NCBI GenBank assembly: GCA_947359465.1
Contig: OX375873.1
Coordinates: forward strand, 95,839,478-95,903,477
Source: Metellina segmentata
Lineage: Eukaryota; Arthropoda; Arachnida; Araneae; Tetragnathidae
Length of the DNA: 64,000 bases
Direction of reading: 5' to 3'
This document shows, in pieces, positions 20,816 through 32,783 of this stretch. Below the pieces are notes generated by a model. It saw only the letters and a list, made by a program, of their open reading frames with translations. It ran no database searches and was not told the origin of the DNA. How positions within the stretch are numbered: the stretch's first letter is position 1; each line of letters opens with the position of its first letter. A program made the position numbers and the translations under genes.

Positions 20816-21625
20816 ACCCAGTTTGAGACGCAATTTAGCAACAGGAGGGTTGCATATTCGAAACTCGATCCAACCACAGACCGTTGTGTACCTGGGAGTA
20901 GAGTGCCTATATAATAAGAGTGGCGACATACGGGAAACACTTTCTGATTGGCTTAGAGACCTTTTCTACCGCCCGAGGCGGTCTTTTCCTAGCTCCCGTA
21001 GACTTAACATGGGAACTTTTTGTGTGTTCGAGAAAAACGTGTGTATATTAAATTAAAAAGAAAATATAGCTTATTCATGTTCCATTTCGTCTTCTGGAAT
21101 GTTTATTTATTATTATTTTAGTGTTTTGTCAGTATATATTTGAAGACATTAAATAAATAGCTTTTTTTGAACAACATGGTGTTTCACACAGTCTAAGTTA
21201 GCGCGTTGTGCAATCCATCTCATCAATTACTTATGTAATTAAGCGTTTATATGATTCATTTATACCGAATGTATCCATATTATAACAATCATATGCTTTT
21301 TGTTCTCCTTGAAATGATATATTAATTCGCCCAGTAATCTACTTTGAGACGATTCTGGTAGAAAAATGGCTGCCGTGCATGCGCATTGGGCCAAATTTGG
21401 TCCCTTGTCGCCACTCTTATTATATAGACACTGTACCTGGGAGTGGGTGTAGGCTAAATGTGTACATTAAGTGTCCTCTTTTTGGCTTGAAGCGGAAGTT
21501 TAGAGAGTGTTGACCTTGTCATCCGACCATTTTTTAAAAGTAGGAAGTGTCCTCGAATCTCTCACTTCGCGAATGATTTCGGACCGTCACCTATTACCTG
21601 CTATGTTTCTCCAGTACGACGTTAA
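20816..21625 (+). repeat. SINE-C copy (SINE-A relative) split by a MITE
   Basis: 20820-20899 holds a degenerate tRNA-like head (AGGGTTGCATATTCGAAACTC) and ACCACAGACCGTTGTGTACC. It resumes at 21432 with TGTACCTGGGAGTGGGTGTA and ends in the tail blocks TGTCCTCGAATCTCTC and CCAGTACGACGTTAATTAAA. The copy at 53.5 kb shows the same order without the interruption. Confidence 0.55.
20903..21431. mobile_element. 529-bp MITE with 26-bp inverted repeats
   Basis: The left end GTGCCTATATAATAAGAGTG(GCGACA) matches the reverse of the right end GTGTCTATATAATAAGAGTG(GCGACA) at 25 of 26 positions. TGTACCTGGGAGT occurs on both sides at 20887-20899 and 21432-21444, so the flanking duplication is 13-16 bp. The interior includes CGCCCGAGGCGG, a short palindrome, and no transposase. 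It interrupts the SINE-C copy. Confidence 0.7.
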
Positions 21626-21951
21626 TTAAATATGAACCAACCTACCAAATGCACTAAATTAAATGGTTTAACTAAGCTTTGTTAAACACTATTGACTTTA
21701 GATGATTACTATCGACCCCTTTAGGCTTTGAACGATACTAATATGTCCACCATATGTCAAAGACTTTCTCTCTTATATTTGGCAACAATTATTCGATGTT
21801 GATACTTAAAAGAAAACTGAAAGATTTACGAATCCGAGTGTATACGTGACATGTTTACTGGGATCGTTTCTTTTATAAATCATTTCTTCTTCCTGTTTAA
21901 TGTTTCGTTTCAATAACATATTTTTATAGAAAGGTTTAGTATTATACAAGC

Positions 21952-24900
21952 ATGAAAATGGGAGAAGATACTCCTGTTTCAGCACTTGTGCTGCCTGTTC
22001 TTGTTGGGCCTATCCTTGAGAAGGTATTTAAAATCACATTTTAATGAATTATAAACAACATTCAAAAACATTTGAAATGCGTATTTTGTATTGTTTCATT
22101 CTTAAGCCTCTGAAAAAATAAATTTTTGCACAATATTTTACTATCTTAAAGTTAAATCGCATTTTCCTTTGAGCAATTTATACACTTTAAGTACGAAACA
22201 GAAAAGCACGGTGTTATTCTTTTACAGATTTTATAATTCACTGAAAATTCTGTAAAATTTTTGCTTTTATGCATGCTGAATTTTTTTAACCTTTTTGTTT
22301 TGTGCTCGATATGAAATATGAGGAAATGAATGTTATGATCAACTCTCTGTGTATGAATTTTTCTCGATTTTATTTTCCGCACTGTTTAATTCTGCATACA
22401 TTAAAGATTATCAATTTTAAATTTTTACCAATAATTTTCAAATTGTTCAGTTTACCTTAGTGTTTTAAATCATTTAGGTCAAACATGCTTTTTATTGTTT
22501 CAATGTATTGTTTTTTAAAACTGTAAGTGGGGTACTAACATATGTACCTTTTAAAGTATTCAATTTTAAAATGTTTTTCTGTTCATGATTACTGTTATGA
22601 AAGTTTTGCCATAAAGGTTTGAAAAAAATTTCAACTCTGCAAGGATGCATCATCATTGAGAGACAAATATGTTAAAACGGTGATATATACTATATTACAT
22701 CTATACACATGTGAAGTGAATCAACAAATAGCAGAGAAGTTTTTACTAAAAATCAATGATCCTATTTGTTGGATTTAAATTGGATTTTTATGTTTTTAAT
22801 TTATCCCTTGCTTGTTTGACATGAGACATGCAAATCTGTGTAGTTTCTTGATAGTTTTGACTTATGTTTCACATTAATACTCATGATGAATAAAATTAAT
22901 GTATTAGGAAATTAAGCAGGGTAAAATTTTGAAAGATTTACTCTGTTAATCACATGAAGAGTAAATGGAACAGTACTACAAACCCATGCATAAGCAATGT
23001 TTTCCCATCTTGTTCTGTAGCAGCTTAGATTAATTTGAGTTTCAACCACAGAAAAATAAGATTGCAGGATCTCACTAACACCTCAAAAAAATTTTGTTTG
23101 TTTGAAATTAAAAAAAAATTAGAGAAATTTCAGAATTTCTTTGTATTATCTAATTATATATGAATAAAAGGTATAGAATTTCTTCAGTTTATTTTATAAA
23201 AGTTATTATATGTTAAAGACTCGTTTGTGAGAAAAAAATCATGTCATCAATAGAAAATAAAAGGAATTGCATCATGAAATAGTTCCTACTTCTCATTAGC
23301 ATTTAGCTCAGATAAAATAACACTTTTTGAAAAAAATTTTATTTTTAAGTAAGCTATAAATGTTGCAAAACATGAACTTATTCACAAAATTTAAATCAAA
23401 ATGCCTATTTTTAAAATTTTCTGGGCTTTAATAGTTTGAGTTTTGATTATTTCAAAGTTTTTTTGGAAGCACAGAACAAGGGTTCATAGTTAACATACAA
23501 AAAAAGGAAACTCTTCTCTATGATCAGCATAGAATAAGTGTGATAGCATTCTCCTAGAAAATGCCAATTCAGTGGAATTTACTTGTGAAAAAATCGTTAA
23601 AATAGCTTTCCACTTCAATTTATAATCTATTTTGTTGACATACTCTATTATTTGACTAACTACTATCAGCAAATTAACTTATGCATTCCAAATTTCAATT
23701 CCCTAAATACAGAACAGTTATCCATCCTAGCAGTTTAAAGACTTTCTAGGATTCAATGCATAAAATTTACTAATTAAATTTAAATGAACGAACATTGCAG
23801 AAAACTAAATGGAAATTATTAAAATTCCCAATTATATAGATTAATGTGCTAATTTAGAATACTTATGTGATACTGCAGAAAACTTTTTCATCACGACTTA
23901 AGTCTATTTTTCCTTAACATACTACTTAACTCATTTTCCTTCACATATTTGAATAAAATAACATGCATCTTGTTCATAGTTTCATTTTCATAAATTTAAT
24001 ACAGAAAGGAATTTAAAATTTTGATTTAAATCAATGTTTTTTTAATAAAAATCTCATGATTTAAATCAGCATGCTCTGCTGGAAACATTAAAATATGTAT
24101 TATGTTGAAATTTTACTTATTTGTAAGAAATTATGTGGAATGGCTCAGATATGTATAATGATAAGAAAGTCTCATGAGATGATTTTCAAAAAAAAAAAAA
24201 AAAATGCTGTTTTGTATGCAATTTATATTTTAACCAAAGCATTATATAAGTTGTAAACAATTTTATTGGATCATTTTTAAATCTCACAATTTTAATCTTT
24301 TCAAAAGTTTCATTCACATGACTCCCTTAGTAATTTTATTTGCAAATGTTAAAGACTTGAGAAATAAGGTCTGAACCGTTTTAGTAATAAGAACTTAAAT
24401 TGTAAGGAGCATATAAGAATTTTATGTATTTTTGTATTTCCATACTTGTGTCAATTTTTTGGATGAAGTTAATTTTATTAAGGTAAAATTAATTTTTGCT
24501 GTAGAGAACTTTTTCATCAAATACTTATCCTAAATTTACGTTTGAAATTTTGTGATCAGTTTAGTCATAGATTTTTCACCTGTATATGCAGCAACTCAAT
24601 TTAGTTTTGTTCAATTTTAACTAATTGCAAGTCTTCATGTGAATAAAAATGTGGATTCAGTTGCGCTAGAATCTGTTATCTGTTTGTAATAGTAAGTTAA
24701 AACCTACATTAAATGTACTTTTATATTAAATAAACTTTATAAGAGTTCTGTTTATTGAATTTCAGCTTGAGAGAAAGGATATTACGGCAGCACAAACCCT
24801 GAAAGTAGCAGTTTCTAAAGTGAGTCAAATCTCAAAGGTTTTACAATATATTTTCCCTTTCAAAATTTTTTAAACTTTGAATTAAAGTTCCTTATTATTT

Positions 24901-27900
24901 TTTTATAAACATGATTTCAGTTTTCAAATATTGAATTTTATGTATCAAAATGTGTTTAAACACACTTTCCATACATAGTAAACTATGTCTTTGTTCTCTT
25001 ATTCCAAGATGCTCTTTTCAGCATGAAAAAAAAAAAAAAAAATTAAACTATTTTATAAAAGGTTTAGCTGGAACATAATCCTGAAGTATCTTAAAAATAG
25101 TATTTCAAAATATCTAGCCATAATGACAAGTGCCTTACAAATACTTATTCCCATATTTTGTTATTGTGCTAAAGATTTAAAATGTTTGCTTGAAAACTTT
25201 ACTGGCAATGGTTATTTTTAAGAGTTTTTTTTTGTGGTAATTAATATTTTCCAAAACTTTTTTACAGGTTGAGAATTCCCATCCTGGTTTTTTATATGAT
25301 TTAGTTATGGGTTTAGTCAAACAAGCTGACCTCTCTGTTAATATGGCAGAAAGCCTTCTAAAGTTACAAGGATCTGTTCCTGATTGCGAAGGTAATTATT
25401 CTATTCCAAATGAAACATAAATGCTAGGAAGAGGTAATGTATAACAATATTTCACAAATTGCAAGCCTGAAAAACTGATTATTATGTGTAAAATTAATGA
25501 AAATTAGGAGTTGCATTAGTCTGAAAATTAAGTTTCCCGTATTGTAGTTGAAAATATGATTTTGTAACATTTGTTTAATAACACACAACCACCTTAACAT
25601 TTTCAAAATCTTAGCAGGTAAAAGTTATGTGTTTTTAAAATTATCCAGAATTTAGCATTAAATATCTACATATATTTTGAAATATAGTTTTGCCTTTTGG
25701 GAGCTAATCATAGTCATCTTAGAGTTTCTCGTGCTCAGTTTGGTAGTTATAAAAAGGTTTTTTATATATTCCTAAGGTAAATTGTAATGCTTGTCTTAGG
25801 CTGCTTACTGAGTTATTTTAATTGTTATGTATCAGAAATACAGTTTTACTTTTTACAAAATATAAGAATTGATTTTTATAATATGTAATAATGTTTTGAT
25901 AATAAATCGTTTTGGGTCTGCTTTCATATGAGCAAATGATACTTAATTCAAAAATGCATTATCAATTCTCTTCCTAATCTATATATCATTCATCTTTTGC
26001 TCATCTGGACTACTCATAACTAAATTATGTTTGATAATAAACAAAGTGAATGAATAAATCATAGGTATACATGTAATAGAATTGTGGTACAGAGTACATA
26101 CCTAAAATTCATCACTATGTACATATGCAAAAGCATACTACTTTTGCAAACATTTTTCTGATGGGGATCTTTCACAAAAACTGTTAATGTAGAAAAATGA
26201 AAATGATAAATTTTGCATAAAAAAATCTTGTGAAATGTTCTGCCTTTAGTTTAAACAAAATATTGTAATTTTTTTAAATGTTATACCTCTGCTTTTTTAA
26301 TTAAAAAAAAACATTTAAAACAAAAAATGCTAATTTAAATTCTTTTAAAAAAATTGAGAAGTAAAAATCTATTGTTATAAAAGAAAGTGTTTGTTTGTAT
26401 ATGCACACTCCTGACGAATCTATGGCACTTACAGTAGTGAGATTGGACACAACAGGTAGTCCAAATTTTTTGCAATTTTTGGGTCGTGCCGAATTTTAAA
26501 ATTTAATCTAGAACATTTTAATAGAATTTAATTATTGTTTTCTTTAGAATGGCAACATCATAAAGTGATGGCAGGTTCTAAATTTATTTTTTCAGTGTTT
26601 CCGTTTGAACGCTTTCAGCCAAGAAACAAAACAAATAAAAAGTTTTAACTGGAGTTATGTAATTTTTTTTTCTGTCTTCTAGATTGTTAAAGATAGATTG
26701 AAAATTTCAACAGATTAAAAATCTGCGGGAAAATTGTACACCAGATTTATACCTTTTACATTTCATTTTCTTTTAATAAATAATTTTTCAATTAAATATT
26801 TATATTTTCGCCAAAGATTTAGACGGCACTCTGATTGCATCTTTTCACAATTCAAATTTGTCACAAACCAACACCACAGGCAATGCCGTGATGGCTGTTA
26901 TTCAATAGGCTACAAATTCCCATTTGGTTTGCGTGGAATTTGTAGCAATCACCGGGAGTTTGCGAGCAGTGGTCACACCCAACCCCACAAAAAGAACTCA
27001 TGGGCAACGCAGTGGCTGGTTATCATAAAATGGTAAACCATTTCAAACCATATTGGAACTTGGATCATCTTTTTGTGAGCACTTCAACTAAACTCATACT
27101 GATAGAAATTCTATTTGTTTCTTAAACAAAATGTGTACAGTTTATTGGTCAATATTGAGTATGTTTGATTTTTGGTTGGTTTTAAGATTTGTTGGGTAAT
27201 TTATGTTCAGTTTTGAGGTTTTAGTTTTGTCCTGAGTTTTACAAATTTTTATTTAAATTTGAAACAATCCCAACTTTTAATCTTTCATCCAAAGTTTGGT
27301 TTTACTTCAAGACATTACAAATGACTCATCTGGCAGCTGCTGGCTCCAAAAACTTCCTGATTTAAACTTCAAAGGAGAACATAACATTTAATTTAAGATA
27401 GGTATTGCTTAAATAATTATTTGAATAAAATCATGTAAAGCAACGTTTTTCAAAGTGTAGTCCATGGCCAATACTGATTTTAGGACCAAACTACAAGTTT
27501 TTCAAAAGTATCTTAAAATAATCTGAATACATCCCAAATTGATTGTTGTGATATTGCAATGGAAAATTACTTCTGGTCAGTAGTGATTTCCAAATTGAAT
27601 TTTTTAAACACTGCTCTAGACAAACATTAAGGCCCTCCTTTGTTTGTCTGGGTTGTCAAGAGAATTATTTAAACTTATTTGAGGAGCACTTGTATTGCAA
27701 TTTTTATGTAATACAAATTCTACTGCCTGTTTATACATATGTGCATATACAAAAACCTGTTTCTTGTTTAGATAGACCATTTGTGTAACAGAAGTACTTT
27801 AATAACTAAAAGTTAGCTAGTTATGTGTTTCAGTCGTTTTTAGGCATTTTCTGGCTTAACTAAATCCAGGCCTTTGTTATGATTTTCATAGACATTATAA

Positions 27901-30900
27901 ACTTAATGATATAAAGTTTTTCTTTTGTGTTTGAATGTGCAATAGTCCAACTTTATTTATTAAACAGTTTGTTCAATATGCTAAAAAAACACAACTAAAA
28001 GTTTGAAAATTTCTATTACAAATAACAAAACCTGACTTTAACTTTTCTTATGTTTCAAATTTTAATGCCTGTTTGTCTTGTTTTAAACAATGGTTTAAAA
28101 TATTACGTATGTAGTAATAGACCCTTAATAGAAAGTACCACCTTCGTATGGAATGACAATTGATTGTATTAAATAGGTTCTTTGCAACATAGTGATATAA
28201 AAAATTTATTGTCATGAGAACAGTCTTAATATTAAGTATATTTTATAGCTACAAACATGAACTGCTAATTACAAGTAATTTGTGGATAACTTATTCTTTG
28301 ATGTGGATAATTTAAGGAATGCTTTTTTTAAAATTAATAGTTTTGTGTATGAATATTTTAAACCTAGAATATAAATCATCTCGTCATGAAGATGCTTTCC
28401 AAGAGTTAAATAAAAAGTCTTCATCTCTGAAGAGAATATTAAGTCGCATACCAGATGAAATTAATGACAGAAAAACATTCTTAGAAACAATCAAGTAAGT
28501 TTTATGGCTTTGTACTCATGCCAACCTTTTTTTCAGCATCTTGTTGCAAAAGTTTCTAATTAAACTATAAAATGCATTTATGTGACTTTTTATACATTCG
28601 TTTTTTATGATTAATTCTTGTGTTTATGCTGACATTTATAACTGTTACAATTGAGTATTGTGTATCTTTTCAATAAAGATATTGGAATACTCATGCTATA
28701 GCTGTACCTTTGTTTTCAATATGTATTAAGTTTCTGAAATGATGGGTTATGAAAAATAATGAGTATAGTTTCTTTTAAGATAGTTATATATTTGCCTTAA
28801 TATTTTGTATTCTTCCTTTTAGAGAAATTGCAAGTGCCATAAAAAAGCTGCTTGATGCAGTAAATGAAGTTTCAGGATATATTCCTTCGCCTACTGGAAA
28901 ACTGGTAACCTCATTGATAGTTTATAACCTGAAAATTATCAATTTCTCTTTTATAATACAGGGTGATTCATAAGTAAGTATACAATTTCAACACACTATA
29001 TAGCAGGGACAATGTAAGATATTTGATAACTGTAACAGAAGTGTAGGTGAATGTTTGAAGATTTTTTAGAGACAGTCACAAATGTTCTATGTGTGCACCC
29101 TTAGTCACACTACACATATCGAACAGGTAACCCATTTCTTCCCAGACGTGTGTAGTGTATCTGAAGCAAGTGCAGTGGTAGGTGATGTGATAAGCTGTTT
29201 CAACTCCGCTAGATCAACAGGAAGAAGAGGATTAAATACACTATCCTTTACGTAACCACAAAGAAAAATGTCACGTGTTAAGTCAGGACTCTGGACATCT
29301 GGGTGCCATTGGGTTAGTGGTATATTGTAGTCGGCACTTCGTCCAATCCATTGGTGAAGATTTTAATAGAGGTAATTTCGCATGTCACCTGACCAGTGTG
29401 GTGGCGCATCATCCAATTGGAGAATAAAGTTTTTCGACTTTATTATCCAATTGGCTGAATATAGTTTTTGACAACATCTGCTGGTACACTCGTTTGTCCT
29501 GGATTTGGAACTTTGTGCAAACAGCACATAGTTTCACATTTTTTAAACCACTCGTAAATGAATTTTCTGGTTGGAGGTTATTTTCCAAATTATGATCGAA
29601 AATGCTGTTGCACAACAGTGGCAGATTCAGTTTTGCTCAATTCCAGAACACAAAATGCCTTCTCCACTGCAGACGCAGCCATTTCCACTGACTAGTCATG
29701 TGACACGCTCACTATCGGCTACGTCACTCGCTCGGGAGGGGGGGGGGACAGGAACTTTATGAGTATACCTAGCTAACAGTTTGCATTTGGGGACTGTGTC
29801 TTAAGCTGTTCCCGTTTTACAGCATCTGGAAACTGTATATGTACTTATGAATCCCCCTGTATTGCAAAGGAAACATTCTTTAGTAAGAGAGGCAAATAAA
29901 TATATTAGGTGTTCAGAACTAGAGTGGATCAAGTCCATTTTTATAACATTTTGAGATACGAGATAAAGTTTCTTGTCTGTACTTTTCCTTTTTGACTGCT
30001 TTTCTTCTGCCCCATCTCTCGGGAACCAATGCAACTAGGTTCTTGATCAAAAGATGCACTAAAAAGAGTACATTTAAAGGAGTCCAGTTGTGATTATCAG
30101 AGTTTGACCAGAAGTGGACTGATCCACTCTAGTTTTGAATGCCTTGTATATGTATTATAGTAAGAACTATAAGTTTTCATTTTAGAAAACTACAACACAA
30201 CATTTAATCATGAAAATTAACTTCCATGTTTACCTTAGTTAAGTGAGCTAAAGTTTTAGGTTGCAGTTGTAGAAATATATTTATAGAAATATTTCATCAG
30301 GCATGTTAAAAACATTTGCTTCTACATAATTCCCAGGCCTTAGTTTTCAGAAATTCCATGCCACCTAACTTAACTGCTTGTTTTGGGCACGTTACTTTTT
30401 GTTTGGTAGTGATGTATTAAATTTTTTTCCTATTCTCTTAAAAGTTAAAATATTTGCACCTGTTTAATTTGAAATAATTTTAATTTAAAATTCATACTTC
30501 ATTTCATGTTTCATTTTCGTACTTTATTTCATGTGAATTTTTGATGCAGAATACTTACCTTTTGAAACCGGGATACCATGCTTATTTTTTAAGTGTCACA
30601 AAACAGAAAAGTGCAGCAAATTTAATAACTTGAAAAAATATAAATGATGCGTAACTGAACAATATCACATTCTAAGTGAAAATTTCGCAAAAATTTCAAC
30701 TGTCCAATATGCATAATGGACACCAAAAAAATTATAGAAACTTCAACAGGAAGAAAGATCAAGAGATGGGGAATCGAGGATCATGACATCCGATTCTGAG
30801 TGTCAACGGGCTCAGAGGGAGTTCTTGGAAGTATAGGCGTCGCACCTTCAAGGTGAACAAATGCCTGATACGAGTGTGCCAAGTATCTCCAACACTCAGT

Positions 30901-32783
30901 TCGACACAAGTAGCATATCTGATGACAAATCTTTTGTAATCAAATGATGGAGTTTAACCCATAGAGGTTGGTAATGAGCCACAACCTTCACCTTCAACAT
31001 CAACAGCGAGTGCACCAATTGTGATTTACGTGTGGAGTAATGAACATTTGATTTGTGAAATTTAAACTGTCTAGAACTAATTTCTTTCGCTCCCATTCAC
31101 TATATGACCTCACTGATGTATTCTATGCCTTAAACCTAACGACTGTGTCCAGACACAACCCTGTCTGTTTTTTGTCTTGTAAATATAGATGTCAATCATT
31201 GACAAGCCAGTCCTTGAAAATTTCTTAAAATTATTTTATGTTTATAAGATTGGAACTCTGACTATGTTCTATATTTTTAGTAACAAATGAGGAAAATTCA
31301 GCAGCTGATTTGTCTTTCTATAAGAACTATTCACTAAAATAAAGCCCAAGATGAACTATCGAAACCCCCAACATTTAGTTATTTTGATATGAGTTCGTCT
31401 AATAAGAATTTATATATTTTCGACTGATGAAGTTGTGTGGAACACATAAAAAGAAGTTTAAATGAATGGTTTAATCATATTGTTTCTTCTTAGGCTTTGG
31501 ATCAAAGAAAGAGAGAATTTGTGAAGTATTCTAAAAGATTTAGCAATACCTTAAAGGATTTTTTCCGAGAAGGACAGTAAGTTGATTTTGTTATTCATCT
31601 TTTTTCTGTAATCATTTTTCTAAGTTCAACCTTACTGCAGTTTAAATCATAGTACATTTCTTAACTTGAAAAGGGCTTGAATTGAATAATGATAAAATGA
31701 ACATTCTCTGATTATTCTAATTGTTTTTACCGAAATATAGAAAAATGCTGCGCAGTGCTTCTACCAATGACAAATTTCCATGAAAAAAATTATCTACCCC
31801 TTTACAAATAATTTCATGTTTTATCTTTTACTTGTTGAATAACACATGTTGCTCAGGTTGAGATGGTTAAATGTTGATTAAAAAATCATATAGAATAATC
31901 ACTTTTCTTACATAGAAAAATGCAATAATTTAAGTTGTACAGAATTGTGTTTTAAAACTTTGTTTTATAGCTTCTACAATTTACTTCGGATGCAAATACA
32001 TGCATTGAATTCCTGAATAATATATTGCGACATGTTAAAAGATTACGACACAAACAGAAACGAAATTTTGATGAAAAGCTACAGAATTTAGAAAAACGAA
32101 AGATGTGCAAATTGTCAAATTTCGACTTATTGAGCTGAAAGAGGGCAATTAAAAAAATATTGATAAAGATGATAATGATTTAGTAATGCTCAAATATGAC
32201 CGTGACATTTCCTTGTATTAACTCAAATACACAAACCCTGTAGAACATCTTTCCTTGTCAATATTCATTTACTGCAAGAAAACAAACTTTAGATTTTAAA
32301 ATTGAGGCTTTGAGGGATCTCTTTTTAAGACTATCTGTGTTCAATTTTCATGGTTGCAAGTGCTATAGATTGGTCTGAAGACAGGAAAGTAATAGTTTTA
32401 AAGTAATAACCTATGTTTTCTGCAGTGTTCTAAAGTATAAGTGTACCAAATTTAGTGATGATTGGTCAAACGGTTTAGATTTGTATTGAAAATATACACA
32501 CATACATACAAACATCCTTTATATATATATATATTTTTGCTTGGCAATTTTTTTTTATCTTGGACACATCTAGACATTGAGTCTAAAAATGAAACAATGT
32601 GTGTAAAATTTTAATACAGTTGTTAAGCATCAATAAAACTTAACATAAATAAATAACAAAGTATGAACTGTGCTGATTTTATTTGTATCACATTTTAGAT
32701 CACAGGCTGTATTCCTCAGTGCCATCTGCCTGATACATCAAACCAATTTGATTATGATAACTGTTAAGCATAAGTGTGACTGA
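21952..32783 (+). CDS. PDCD10: PDCD10 / CCM3 homologue, complete seven-exon gene
   Basis: Adaptor that dimerises with GCKIII kinases (STK24/25/26) through its N-terminus. It joins the STRIPAK complex and CCM2 through a C-terminal FAT-homology helical bundle, and acts in the cytoplasm and at the Golgi (family knowledge). Coding exons: 21952-22023, 24766-24819, 25268-25391, 28368-28494, 28823-28904, 31494-31576 and 32699-32783. All have AG acceptors and GT donors, the phases agree, and together they give 627 nt or 208 residues plus TGA; the vertebrate protein is 212. Recognisable stretches are [62 protein letters not shown] and [14 protein letters not shown]. The start is the first ATG after the acceptor-like TTTTTATAG; a second Met follows two codons later. 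Upstream non-coding exons are not visible. The last eight residues differ from the vertebrate tail. Confidence 0.95.
22024..24765 (+). other. PDCD10 intron 1
   Basis: 2.7 kb of AT-rich intron between GTATTT and ATTTCAG. No transposon or coding feature recognised. Confidence 0.6.
25392..28367 (+). other. PDCD10 intron 3
   Basis: AT-rich intron from GTAATT to AACCTAG. Apart from the Helitron-like insertion at 26368-27019, I see nothing to name. Confidence 0.55.
26368..27019 (+). mobile_element. Complete short Helitron-like family A element
   Basis: 652 bp in PDCD10 intron 3. It starts TCTATTGTTATAAAAGAAAG after an A and ends GGGCAACGCAGTGGCTGG before a T, fitting the Helitron pattern of 5' TC, 3' CTRR and insertion between A and T without target duplication. 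It carries the family blocks CTGACGAATCTATGGCACTT, CAGGTAGTCC, CAATGCCGTGATGGCTGTTA and GTAGCAATCACCGGGAGTTT. It holds one version of the block that is doubled in the longer copies. Non-coding. Confidence 0.55.
28957..29861 (-). mobile_element. Mariner-type element with decayed transposase
   Basis: About 0.9 kb in PDCD10 intron 5, flanked by TA. The ends are CAGGGTGATTCATAAGTAAG and, reversed, CAGGGGGATTCATAAGTACA. On the minus strand the interior reads [20 protein letters not shown] around 29240-29300, the third catalytic Asp region of an IS630/mariner transposase, with [17 protein letters not shown] before it. The N-terminal half is missing or unreadable. It is inverted relative to the host gene. 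Confidence 0.72.
29901..30150. mobile_element. 250-bp MITE with about 38-bp inverted repeats
   Basis: The left end TATATTAGGTGTTCAGAACT, followed by AGAGTGGATCAAGTCCA, matches the reverse of the right end, TATACAAGGCATTCAAAACT followed by AGAGTGGATCAGTCCA, with few differences. TA-rich edges suggest a TA target. No coding. Lies in PDCD10 intron 5. Confidence 0.7.
30151..31493 (+). other. PDCD10 intron 5, remaining part
   Basis: 30151-30700 is AT-rich with no feature. 30740-31130 is less AT-rich and may be an old repeat, but I cannot assign it and see no sustained coding frame. Confidence 0.4.
31975..32520 (-). repeat. Helitron-like relic in PDCD10 intron 6
   Basis: Shares GATAATGATTTAGTAAT, CTCAAATATGACCG and AACTCAAATACACAAA blocks with the element at 14.9-15.05 kb. 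It also has the family A block CTATCTGTGT...GCAAGTGCTATAGATTGGTC at about 32330. Very degenerate and non-coding. Confidence 0.4.
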
